From the NCBI GenBank assembly GCA_022376925.1, contig JAIOJX010000026.1:204754900-204818899 (forward strand): a DNA stretch of 64,000 bases, in the 5' to 3' direction. The notes below the pieces were generated by a model. It did not search any database and had not been told where the DNA came from. It saw nothing but the letters and a program-made list of their open reading frames with translations. The DNA comes from Tragulus kanchil (taxonomy: Eukaryota; Chordata; Mammalia; Artiodactyla; Tragulidae). The translations under genes and the position numbers were made by a program. Positions 23,852 through 34,430 of this stretch are shown piece after piece. Position 1 is the stretch's first letter, and each line of letters starts with the position of its first letter.

Positions 23852-26175
23852 AAGTCTCAGTTTTGTTAAGGTGTTAATTCTCTTCAACTGAGAAAACTTC
23901 CCTGGGGGCTCGGATGATCTGCCTGCAATGAAAGAGATCTAGGGTTTGGTCCCTGGATCAGGAAGATCTCCTGGAGTAGGGAAAGGTAACCAACTCCAGT
24001 AGTCTTACCTGGAGAATCCCACGAGCAGAGAAGCCTGGAGGGATACAGTACATGAGACTGCAAAGAATTGGACATGAACTGAGCAACTAACAGTTTACTT
24101 TCACCTTCCTCCAAAGTGAGTTCCAAGTTGAGTTTTACCTGGGGCAAAAGGAGGTATGCAGGCTGGGAGACCACACCTCAGATACTCTTAGAAACTTCTC
24201 CAAAGAGGCAGGCAGGGAAGGACTGCATGTATATGCTTTTGGTGAAAGGAGAGTTACATGCAATCCAGCACATATTTTTCCAGAAGGTTTCTGCTAGTCT
24301 TATAAATTCATCACCATGAAGGATTTTAATGCTTTCCTAGATATAAGGAGATACAAGAATTGGGCTCTTAAAATCAACTCCTGAGAATATCTAGCTATCT
24401 GAAGACCTGTCCTGCCAGTTTTTTCCCAGAGCACAGAGTGCCTCATTCCTGCTCTCCACCCTGAACTCCTTTCAAGGGGTGTTAAAGGTCAGCAGCTACA
24501 GCAGCACATGATTGAGTCCTTATAGAGGTAGATGGCAAGCACCCAGGGCGAGTGCCAATTTGTAGCTGATGATGCAAAAGCAACTTAATGGAGAAGAATA
24601 GTCTTTTCTACAACTGATTCTGAAATAATTAGATATCCATAAAAAACCCTAAAACCTTGATATGTAACTCATATAAAAATAAAAAATACTAATGTATTGT
24701 ACACCTAAATGTAAAAGGTAAAACTATAAAACTTTAAGGAAAAAACTTAGAAGAAAATCTGGATAATTCTGGATTTGGTAATGAAAAGATTCAACAACAA
24801 AAGCATGATTCATAAAAAAAGTTTGACAAGTTGTATTTTATAGAAATTTTAAAACTTTGCTCTGTGAAAAACAATTAAGGAAAATAAAAGAGACAAATTA
24901 AGATGGGAGGAATATTTGCAAATGACACATTTGGCAAAACCCCATAAAAAATTCTTAAAATTCTACAATAGAGAGACAATCTAACAACAAAAAATGGGCA
25001 AAAGATTTTTTGAAGTCTCAGTTTTGTTAAGGTGTTAATTCTCTTCAACTGAGAAAACTTCCCTGGGGCTCGGATGATCTGCCTGCAATGAAAGAGATCT
25101 AGGGTTTGGTCCCTGGATCAGGAAGATCTCCTGGAGTAGGGAAAGGTAACCAACTCCAGTAGTCTTACCTGGAGAATCCCACGAGCAGAGAAGCCTGGAG
25201 GGATACAGTACATGAGACTGCAAAGAATTGGACATGAACTGAGCAACTAACAGTTTACTTTCACCTTCCTCCAAAGTGAGTTCCAAGTTGAGTTTTACCT
25301 GGGGCAAAAGGAGGTATGCAGGCTGGGAGACCACACCTCAGATACTCTTAGAAACTTCTCCAAAGAGGCAGGCAGGGAAGGACTGCATGTATATGCTTTT
25401 GGTGAAAGGAGAGTTACATGCAATCCAGCACATATTTTTCCAGAAGGTTTCTGCTAGTCTTATAAATTCATCACCATGAAGGATTTTAATGCTTTCCTAG
25501 ATATAAGGAGATACAAGAATTGGGCTCTTAAAATCAGCTCCTGAAAATATATAACGATCTGAAGACCTGTCCTGCCAGTTTTTCCCAGAGCACAGAGTGC
25601 CTCATTCCTGCTCTCCACCCTGAACTCCTTTCAAGGGGTGTTAAAGGTCAGCAGCTACAGCAGCACATGATTGAGTCCTTATAGAGGTAGATGGCAAGCA
25701 CCCAGGGCGAGTGCCAATTTGTAGCTGATGATGCAAAAGCAACTTAATGGAGAAGAATAGTCTTTTCTACAACTGATTCTGAAATAATTAGATATCCATA
25801 AAAAACCCTAAAACCTTGATATGTAACTCATATAAAAATAAAAAATACTAATGTATTGTACACCTAAATGTAAAAGGTAAAACTATAAAACTTTAAGGAA
25901 AAAACTTAGAAGAAAATCTGGATAATTCTGGATTTGGTAATGAAAAGATTCAACAACAAAAGCATGATTCATAAAAAAAGTTTGACAAGTTGTATTTTAT
26001 AGAAATTTTAAAACTTTGCTCTGTGAAAAACAATTAAGGAAAATAAAAGAGACAAATTAAGATGGGAGGAATATTTGCAAATGACACATTTGGCAAAACC
26101 CCATAAAAAATTCTTAAAATTCTACAATAGAGAGACAATCTAACAACAAAAAAAAATGGGCAAAAGATTTGAAGA
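23852..26175 (+). repeat. Tandem duplication 10 (unit 23852-25012, copy 25013-26175)
   Basis: Period 1,161. A G is lost near the start of copy two (CTGGGGCTC against CTGGGGGCTC), and an A run differs at the end of copy one. A cluster of substitutions near 24395 / 25550 in mid-unit could be allelic. Confidence 0.95.
23890..24100 (+). mobile_element. BOV-A2 SINE (second copy 25056-25260)
   Basis: AACTTCCCTGGGGGCTCGGA head, AACTCCAGTAGTCTTACCTG, ATACAGTACATGAGACTGC. Confidence 0.88.
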
Positions 26176-26268
26176 GACTACAGCAAAGAAGACATATGGA
26201 TTTTAAATAAGCATATAAAAATGTTCACCATCATTATGACCACAATGATGCCACTACACATCTATTGG
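24655..26268 (+). mobile_element. Old L1 ORF2 3' region, apparently doubled
   Basis: AGCATGATTCATAAAAAAAG, TTTTAAAACTTTGCTCTGTG, GGAATATTTGCAAATGACAC, AATGGGCAAAAGATTTGAAG and CACTACACATCTATT follow L1 ORF2 order. Part of it (24655-25010) is repeated at 25816-26170. A BOV-A2 follows at once. Confidence 0.75.
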
Positions 26269-26276
26269 TTTGTTGG

Positions 26277-26465
26277 TTTAGTCACTAAGTCGTGTCTGAC
26301 TCTTGGAACCCCATGGACTGTAGCCCGGCAGGCTCCTCTGTCCATGGGATTTCCCAGGCAAGAATACTGGAGTGGGTTGCCATTTCCTTCTCCAGGGGAT
26401 CTTCCTGACCCAAAAATAAAACCCACATCTCCTGCATTTCAGGTGGGTTCTTTCAGGCACAATGA
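26277..26465 (-). mobile_element. BOV-A2 SINE
   Basis: GGAACCCCATGGACTGTAGC, TGTCCATGGGATTTCCCAGG, AAGAATACTGGAGTGGGTTG; reverse strand. Confidence 0.9.
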
Positions 26466-26504
26466 AACAAACTCCTGTTTATTAGACATTAATTTCAGCT
26501 GCCT

Positions 26505-26668
26505 TTTTTTTGTACTTATTTATTTACTTGGTTGCACTGGGTCTTACCCGTAACATGTGGAATCTTTTAGTTGCATGTGGGACCTAGTTCCCTGACCAGG
26601 GATCGAACCCAGGCCTCCTGCAACGGGAGCATGGAGTCTTAGCCACTGGATCATTAGGGAAGTCCCTC
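26505..26668 (-). mobile_element. CHR-type SINE fragment
   Basis: Minus-strand tRNA-Glu head (GGGATCGAACCCAGGCCTCC; rc GGGACTTCCCTAATG) with the CHR-like part reading TAACATGTGGAATCTTTTAG. Confidence 0.75.
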
Positions 26669-27286
26669 AGGTGCCTTTTAATCTAGCAGAGAGTTCTTAA
26701 AACAGTTGTGACTTTCTCACTGTACTATAATCAGAACCAAACTTTCAGAAAATCAGAACCAAACTTTCAGAAGAACACTTGTACCTCTCATTTATCAATA
26801 AGTTCCTTGTCTTGCTGTATTTTCCTTTTTTGTGTCTTCTACTTCTCTGACTGTGCCACAAGCTTACATGGTGGTCCTTTAAAAAGAAAAACATAGTTCA
26901 GGAGCTATCACACGAATGGGTAGTTATGTCCTTCTCTCCACTAAAATTACTATTCCAAACACTGGACACAGGAGTGAAGACAAATCTAACAATCTAGTCT
27001 ACATGGCAAAGGTTATTCAGGTGGTATTTATATTAATAAGGAAACAAGGATGCAGATAACAATTCCTACTCAAAAACTTATTTCTGGAGTGCCCTTCAAA
27101 ATCTTTCCAAGACCCAAATTCCCCAAATTGCTAGCTCTGAAAAAATCCAAGTCACAAGCCTTCAGACACAGGCAATTCCTGCAAGCATAAAGGGTTTGTT
27201 TTGGGAGAAGTAAGGTAATCACCTGTAAAATCAACAGAATTTTTGAGCCCTACTGGTTTCAAGGCACGTGGCTGAATTTCACTAGA
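26669..27286. other. Unique intergenic stretch
   Basis: Contains an imperfect short tandem (AATCAGAACCAAACTTTCAG twice at about 26729-26772) but no gene or known repeat. Confidence 0.6.
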
Positions 27287-27375
27287 GGCTTTCCAGATAG
27301 CTCAGCAGGTAAAGAATCCACTAAGAAGCAGGCTAATGCTCAGATTTGTTGTTGTTTAGTCCACTAAGTCATACT
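27287..27375 (+). mobile_element. BOV-A2 fragment
   Basis: Only the head (GGCTTTCCAGATAGCTCAGC, GGTAAAGAATCCACT) plus a short GTTTAGTCCACTAAGTCATA piece. Confidence 0.6.
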
Positions 27376-27843
27376 CAGATGGGATACCAGAAACATTAGG
27401 AACTCTTTCATTTATCCCCTGTACCTCTAAATTTTGCAGATCTCCCTAAAATATACCTATCTTTTTCCCACTTGAATACAAAGGATATAAGGTTTGAGAT
27501 CTTATCCTTAGTTTTCAAAAGAGTTGAAGAAATTCATTTATAACATATTTTAAAATACGGGAAATGAGAAGGAGGAGCCCAGGAGTTGGATTCACAGTTG
27601 AACTTTGGTCCTGATTCGTTCAGTAACTAGCAGAGGACCTGAAGAGACTACAAAACCTCCAGTTCCTCTAAAGGACTTCATGCTTGCCCCTCCCACAGCC
27701 CAGGATTCTAGCAAACAGGATAGGATAGCACACAGATGTAAATTCTCTGCAAGATAGGTCCGTGAATTATTGAAATACCTCTTCCTAAATTCCTGAGTCC
27801 AACCACTTCCCAATTCCCAAGTCCAATGCACAACTTTCAGTTC

Positions 27844-28128
27844 TTTTTTTTTTTCCCTTAGGGGGGCGGGTGGGCCACTTCTATTGGTCTTTCATTTATC
27901 TATTTTCATCCATCTTTGCTTTTTGGCCTGTGTGGGCCTCCCATCGCGGTGGCCTCTTTTGTCACAGAGCACCGGCTCTGGGCGCATGCGCTCCAGAGCT
28001 CAGGCTCGGTAATTGGACACATGGGTCCAGCCATTCCGCGACTCGTGGGTCTTTCCAGGCCAGGGATTGAACCGGCGCCCCTTGCACTGCAAGGCAGTGT
28101 CCTTACCCACTGGACCACCAGGGAAACC
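27844..28128 (-). mobile_element. CHR-related tRNA-Glu SINE
   Basis: Same family as 8181-8520, minus strand, with a shorter tail. The target duplication is 15 bp with one mismatch: CAACTTTCAGTTCTT at 27831-27845 and CAACTTTCACTTCTT at 28129-28143. Confidence 0.88.
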
Positions 28129-28143
28129 CAACTTTCACTTCTT

Positions 28144-28805
28144 AATTTACTTGAATTTCCTGTGACATATGCTATCATAGACAATTCCCTCCTTTGTGGA
28201 AACGTTTTCCTTCATTCTTTTCTGCACCTTTTCCTGGTTTACATCCTACCTCTCTGATTACTTCTTTACGGGGGTATTCTTTCTCTGCCCTCCCTTAAAC
28301 ACAGAATCTACAACACCCCTCCTTAAAGTTAGTGACCTCAGTTCTTCCCCATAGCTTCAACCAGAACTCCATCTAGAACATCAGCTCACATTCTCTAGTA
28401 CCTGTAGGACACGGCAACATCTCAGATTCACCAGAATCTTCAACACAACATGTCCCAAGCTAAACACATTGTCCATTTGCTCCCTCATTTCCCCACGTCA
28501 TGGCTTAAATTGTAATTGCTTTATTAGCAGTCTTAGATCTCAGCTACATCATGTTCTGCTTAACAGTTTTGAATCTTAAAAAGAGAGGCCATCTCTTTCA
28601 TTCTCCATATCTAATTGATTTCCAAGTCTTCTTAACTATTTCTCAAAGTGGCCATCACCTCCTCCAATGTATTTGCCTTAAGACAGTCCTTCAATATCTC
28701 TGATGTGAGGGATATTCTTAATTGGGAGATGCTACTATCATAGCAGCTTCCTAAGTGGTTGAACCGCTCTACCTCTCTCTCTCTCACACTTCCATGTGAG
28801 TGTCC
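28144..28805. other. Unique intergenic stretch, pyrimidine-rich
   Basis: Diverged sequence with CT-rich runs (28770-28790). It may contain an ancient retroposon I cannot name. No exon-like frame. Confidence 0.5.
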
Positions 28806-29012
28806 TCAATTGTGTCCCCTGGCCTGCAGCCCATTAAAATGATCCATGGGATGTCCATGTGATCTGTCCACGGGACAATGCAGGTAAGAATATTGGAGTG
28901 GGTTGCCATTTCCTACTCCAGAGCATCTTCCTGATGCAGGGATCAAACCCAGGTCTCCTGCATCTCCTGCTTTGGCAGGCAGATTCTTCACCACTATTCC
29001 CCATGGGACACC
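28806..29012 (-). mobile_element. BOV-A2 SINE
   Basis: CAGGTAAGAATATTGGAGTG, GGGATCAAACCCAGGTCTCC, reverse strand, somewhat diverged. Confidence 0.85.
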
Positions 29013-29384
29013 CCTCTCACTTTTGTTTCCCTTTATTTTCTCCCATTCTCCAAAGTTTGCTTCATTCCATGGAATTATGAGCACATCACACCTTTGCTTT
29101 CTTTACTCCTATTATGTATTCATGTAACATAATATGGAGGTTTTCATTATGTCAATTCCATTTGACTTTCTAGTCTCATGCCCCTAGTGCACTTGCCTAT
29201 GATTTTATGGAATTTTGTGTTTTTCCTCTTGACTGGACTGTCATTTCCCATCTTGTCTTCCCACTGAACTCTCACACATTTTTTCAGGATTCTATTGACT
29301 CTTCCTTTTTTGGAATGATTCCTGACCCGGAAGTAAGTCATCCTCATCTCTGAGCTCCCTCTGTGCTATGTACAAATCTTTTTT

Positions 29385-29705
29385 CTTCTTTTCTTTTTGT
29401 TTTTGGCTATTTTGGGTTTTCACTACTGCCACAGGCTCTTCTCTAGTTGCAGGGAGTGGGGGCTACTCTCTAGTGGAGATGAGCAAGCTTTTTGTTGCAG
29501 TGACTTCTCTTGTTGTGGACCTTGGGCTCTAGGACACATGGGCTTCAGTAGTTGTGACTCCAAGGCTCTAGAGCACAGGCTCCATAGTTGTGACTCGCAG
29601 GTTTAGTTGCTCTGTAGCATGTGGGATCGTCCCGGATCAGGGATCAAATCTGTGTCTCCTACATTGGCAGGCAAACTCTTTACTGCTGAGTTACCAGGGA
29701 AGCCC
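29385..29705 (-). mobile_element. CHR-type SINE, long copy
   Basis: Minus strand, ending GAGTTACCAGGGAAGCCC. The body carries the repeated AGTTGTGACTC / GCTCTAG motifs of the long CHR type. It differs from the seven-copy family above. Confidence 0.75.
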
Positions 29706-30094
29706 ATGTGTAGAAATCTTTATCACAGCCTCTCTTGCAATGTTCTGGGAAGGATCTCACTCCTTGAGGAAAATAGTGTATCCTAATTTTGACATCTGCA
29801 GTGCCTGTCAGAGTACCTGGCACAGGGCAGCATATCAGTATGTTCAACAAAGCTGATAATTTGATTATATTGAGCCAATATTCCTAAAGTCTACAATAGG
29901 CTCTAGCTGAATCATGCTGCCCTTTTAGATGGGTGTGCATGCCTTCTGTTTGACAAATCTGCCAGTCTTTCTCTATTGCCACCCTTTTTCTCTATTGCCC
30001 CTTCTTCACAGAGGAAGAATATAAACTGATAAAGCTTGTTGTCACATTTATACCAGTTTCTTCAGGAAAAATGAGAGATAGAAAATATTTCTTG

Positions 30095-30297
30095 GAGACT
30101 TTCCTGGTAGTCCAGTGGTGAAAAATTTGCCTTCCAAAAGAAAAAAAAAAATCTACCTTCCAACCAGAGGAGGTAGGTTTGACCCCTGGTTAGGGAACTG
30201 GGATCCCATATGCTGCAGAGCAATTAAGTCCAGAGGCCGCAACTAGAGAAAGCCTGAATGTTGCAACAGAGACTAAATGTTTTAATAAAATATTTAT
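30095..30297 (+). mobile_element. CHR-type SINE (second copy about 31186-31388)
   Basis: Plus strand, GACTTTCCTGGTAGTCCAGTGG head, GGTTTGACCCCTGG box B, then GGGATCCCATATGCTGC and GCCGCAACTAGAGAAAGCC. An A-rich interruption lies at 30139-30151. Confidence 0.8.
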
Positions 30298-30544
30298 TTT
30301 TTCCATTTCTGTTAAAAGGAGAAAAAATGAAAAAGAAATGGAGAGTCTCTTAAGTTTCTGTCCTTGGGTGACCTCACTCAAGTATATTAGTATGTGTAAT
30401 TACAGACATCCTAGAATTTTCCTGGGTGGTACCATTTCAAACTATTCCTACTTTAGTTTTTCTGTTGTTCCACCGTCCTCATCTGGACTTTTGATGTCCT
30501 GATGATCCTTCCAGAAAATCCTGTTGCCTTAATACAACCATGTG

Positions 30545-30720
30545 CTGTGTGCTCAGTCATGCCCAACTCTTTGCAGCTCCAAGGACTATAGCAGCCAGGT
30601 TCCTCTGTCCATGGAGTTTTCTAGGCAAGAATACTGGAATGGGTTGCCATTTACTCTTCCAGGGGATCTTCCCCACTCAAGGCAGGTGGATTCTTCACCA
30701 CTACACAACATGGAAAGCCC
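30545..30720 (-). mobile_element. BOV-A2 SINE (second copy 31635-31810)
   Basis: TGTGCTCAGTCATGCCCAAC, TCCTCTGTCCATGGAGTTTT, reverse strand, head partly deleted. Confidence 0.88.
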
Positions 30721-32299
30721 CAAAGGCTTCATTAATTAACTTGGTATTTCTTTCAAAGCAACTAATGCGTTTTTATCTAACGATTATTTTATATTTGAAT
30801 GTTTATCATAAGAACATTGTCTGCTCTCTTCAAATCCTGTGAGAAGTACTTCCTGCCTTCAAGGATGCTTAGAATGATGTGAACGGCTATGAAAACTTGT
30901 CTACTAAGGAAGTACAAGAAAATGACTCTTCGCTTATTCCTTCACTGTTTCTGCATTATATTGAGCCAATATTCCTAAAGTCTACAATAGGCTCTAGCTG
31001 AATCATGCTGCCCTTTTAGATGGGTGTGCATGCCTTCTGTTTGACAAATCTGCCAGTCTTTCTCTATTGCCACCCTTTTTCTCTATTGCCCCTTCTTCAC
31101 AGAGGAAGAATATAAACTGATAAAGCTTGTTGTCACATTTATACCAGTTTCTTCAGGAAAAATGAGAGATAGAAAATATTTCTTGGAGACTTTCCTGGTA
31201 GTCCAGTGGTGAAAAATTTGCCTTCCAAAAGAAAAAAAAAAATCTACCTTCCAACCAGAGGAGGTAGGTTTGACCCCTGGTTAGGGAACTGGGATCCCAT
31301 ATGCTGCAGAGCAATTAAGTCCAGAGGCCGCAACTAGAGAAAGCCTGAATGTTGCAACAGAGACTAAATGTTTTAATAAAATATTTTTTTTTTCCATTTC
31401 TGTTAAAAGGAGAAAAATGAAAAGAAATGGAGAGTCTCTTAAGTTTCTGTCCTTGGGTGACCTCACTCAAGTATATTAGTATGTGTAATTACAGACATCC
31501 TAGAATTTTCCTGGGTGGTACCATTTCAAACTATTCCTACTTTAGTTTTTCTGTTGTTCCACCGTCCTCATCTGGACTTTTGATGTCCTGATGATCCTTC
31601 CAGAAAATCCTGTTGCCTTAATACAACCATGTGCTGTGTGCTCAGTCATGCCCAACTCTTTGCAGCTCCAAGGACTATAGCAGCCAGGTTCCTCTGTCCA
31701 TGGAGTTTTCTAGGCAAGAATACTGGAATGGGTTGCCATTTACTCTTCCAGGGGATCTTCCCCACTCAAGGCAGGTGGATTCTTCACCACTACACAACAT
31801 GGAAAGCCCCAAAGGCTTCATTAATTAACTTGGTATTTCTTTCAAAGCAACTAATGCGTTTTTATCTAACGATTATTTTATATTTGAATGTTTATCATAA
31901 GAACATTGTCTGCTCTCTTCAAATCCTGTGAGAAGTACTTCCTGCCTTCAAGGATGCTTAGAATGATGTGAACGGGCTATGAAAACTTGTCTACTAAGGA
32001 AGTACAAGAAAATGACTCTTCGCTTATTCCTTCACTGTTTCTGCTAGAATTGCACATTTATGCGTTTGCATTTTTAATAGGCCTGCGAATATGGTCTACT
32101 GTAGAGTTAAGGGTTGGGAAACAAGATAGACTAAAGTTGATAAACCAACATGCAGTCTAGGGAGTCCAGAATCACCTTATAAAAAAAACAGCAGTTCTCC
32201 ACTCCCTCTTCTTTCTTTTTACACTCACGCTCAGGCGTTCACCATCTGCACTTCAGCCCTCAAAGAACACCTCCTATGCAATTTTGCAGGAACCCCTAT

Positions 32300-32940
32300 T
32301 TCTTAGCTTAGAACCAGAGGCAGCGGGGAAGGGCCACTGTCACTCAATCCCGTTGGCCAATGAGAGGGGCGCTATCCCCGCCTCCTTCCAGGGGAGGTAT
32401 TGTGGGCATGCGCAGTGGGCGTCCCAGCTCCGCCACCCATCAGCTGAGAATCTTAGCTGGGGGCCTAGGGGTCCTTGGGTGCCCGCAGCCAAAGGCGAAG
32501 GAAGCCGAGGAGGTCGGGGTAAGAGGAGCCTCGGGAGGGGGTGTCCCTGGCGGGGTGCCCCGAAAGCGCGTGTCGCGGTGGCTGTTGCGCCACCTTGTTT
32601 GCGCGCGTTGTCTGGTGGCCGCCGCCCTGCACTTTGCGGTAGGCTCCCGGGGGTCCGAGGGCCGGCGCTGTCCCTGCCCCGAAGCGCGCTGTTCTCCACG
32701 CCGGGCAGCCCGGCGCGAATGCGTTGCGCGATCAGGCTGGTCCCGCCGGCCCTACCAGCCGGGCCCGCTCGGCGCCGGCTGCGCCGCAGTCCCGCCGCCT
32801 TTCCCCGCCGCCCCGGCCGCGGTAGCTCAGGCGCACCGGCGACCTGCGCGCTCCGGGGCGGGGCTCGTGCCCCGGCCGCTCCGGCCAGCTCTGGAATCTA
32901 GCTTCTGCCTCGGGGTGGACACGGGTTGACCTCTTCCTCT
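32300..32940 (+). promoter_or_regulatory. STX7: STX7 CpG-island promoter with probable non-coding exon 1
   Basis: The sequence turns abruptly GC- and CpG-rich between AT-rich flanks. Visible elements are a CCAAT box at 32357-32361 (inside TTGGCCAAT), an NRF1-like GCATGCGCA at 32406-32414 and a GC box GGGGCGGGGC at 32855-32864. A strong donor, GGG|GTAAGA, has its GT at 32519-32520, so a non-coding exon 1 could end at 32518. Position and strand fit STX7, whose first coding exon begins about 11 kb downstream and carries its own 5'UTR. The transcription start cannot be fixed from sequence alone. Long frames across the island on both strands are composition effects. Confidence 0.75.
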
Positions 32941-33443
32941 TTTTAACGCGCGGCTTTAAACAACGCTATTTAAAGTTCTCCTCTCATACAGAAGAATTGA
33001 AAACATACATTTATGTGGTAAAGGAGCCGTCTTCATTTATTCGGAGGCTCACCGTAGTTGGTTTCTCTTTTGTGAGAAGTACTTCCTGCCTTCAAGGATG
33101 CTTAGAATGATGTGAACGGGCTATGAAAACTTGTCTACTAAGGAAGTACAAGAAAATGACTCTTCGCTTATTCCTTCACTGTTTCTGCTAGAATTGCACA
33201 TTTATGCGTTTGCATTTTTAATAGGCCTGCGAATATGGTCTACTGTAGAGTTAAGGGTTGGGAAACAAGATAGACTAAAGTTGATAAACCAACATGCAGT
33301 CTAGGGAGTCCAGAATCACCTTATAAAAAAAACAGCAGTTCTCCACTCCCTCTTCTTTCTTTTTACACTCACGCTCAGGCGTTCACCATCTGCACTTCAG
33401 CCCTCAAAGAACACCTCCTATGCAATTTTGCAGGAACCCCTAT

Positions 33444-34086
33444 TTCTTAGCTTAGAACCAGAGGCAGCGGGGAAGGGCCACTGTCACTCAATCCCGTTGG
33501 CCAATGAGAGGGGCGCTATCCCCGCCTCCTTCCAGGGGAGGTATTGTGGGCATGCGCAGTGGGCGTCCCAGCTCCGCCACCCATCAGCTGAGAATCTTAG
33601 CTGGGGGCCTAGGGGTCCTTGGGTGCCCGCAGCCAAAGGCGAAGGAAGCCGAGGAGGTCGGGGTAAGAGGAGCCTCGGGAGGGGGTGTCCCTGGCGGGGT
33701 GCCCCGAAAGCGCGTGTCGCGGTGGCTGTTGCGCCACCTTGTTTGCGCGCGTTGTCTGGTGGCCGCCGCCCTGCACTTTGCGGTAGGCTCCCGGGGGTCC
33801 GAGGGCCGGCGCTGTCCCTGCCCCGAAGCGCGCTGTTCTCCACGCCGGGCAGCCCGGCGCGAATGCGTTGCGCGATCAGGCTGGTCCCGCCGGCCCTACC
33901 AGCCGGGCCCGCTCGGCGCCGGCTGCGCCGCAGTCCCGCCGCCTTTCCCCGCCGCCCCGGCCGCGGTAGCTCAGGCGCACCGGCGACCTGCGCGCTCCGG
34001 GGCGGGGCTCGTGCCCCGGCCGCTCCGGCCAGCTCTGGAATCTAGCTTCTGCCTCGGGGTGGACACGGGTTGACCTCTTCCTCTTT
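33444..34086 (+). repeat. Second copy of the STX7 CpG island (probable artefact)
   Basis: Near-identical repeat of the island, 1,144 bp downstream, with the CCAAT box at 33501-33505 and the donor GT at 33663-33664. The one difference I noticed is a 2-bp CT indel near the end of the unit (TCTCCTCTC against TCTCCTCTCTC). It is part of the 31927-33070 / 33071-34216 duplication. CpG sites mutate fast, so identity over hundreds of CpG-rich bases argues against an old duplication. Confidence 0.8.
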
Positions 34087-34254
34087 TTAACGCGCGGCTT
34101 TAAACAACGCTATTTAAAGTTCTCCTCTCTCATACAGAAGAATTGAAAACATACATTTATGTGGTAAAGGAGCCGTCTTCATTTATTCGGAGGCTCACCG
34201 TAGTTGGTTTCTCTTTGGGAAGGAGACTTTGACATGCTGCCTTTCTGAAAGAAA

Positions 34255-34430
34255 GTGGTAGTCCGCTTAATTGTGTTCAGCTCTTCTGTGACCATGGACT
34301 GTAGGCCGTCAGACTCCTCTGTCTATGGAATTCTCCGGGCAAAAATATTGGAGTGGGTTGCCATTCCCTTCTCCAGGGGATCTTTCCAACCCAGGAATCA
34401 AACTGGGTCTCCTCTTCACCATCTGAGTAC
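34255..34430 (-). mobile_element. BOV-A2 SINE
   Basis: ACCATGGACTGTAGGCCGTC, GGCAAAAATATTGGAGTGGG, reverse strand, head shortened. It lies just inside STX7 intron 1. Confidence 0.88.

Larger units (their letters stand above)
29864..32044 (+). repeat. Tandem duplication 11 (unit 29864-30954, copy 30955-32044)
   Basis: Period 1,091. Differences are homopolymer-length changes in mid-unit (A and T runs) and a missing G near the end of copy one (GAACGGCTATG against GAACGGGCTATG). Confidence 0.95.
31927..34216 (+). repeat. Tandem duplication 12 (unit 31927-33070, copy 33071-34216), doubles the STX7 promoter
   Basis: Period 1,144. It chains with duplication 11 (31927-32044 shared). It contains the whole CpG island. 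Confidence 0.95.

Noticed and set aside
32284..34073. Long overlapping open frames (119-205 codons) on both strands of the CpG island
   Set aside because: GC-rich composition removes stop codons. The predicted proteins are Arg/Ala/Pro-rich with no domain, appear on both strands, and sit on the STX7 promoter.
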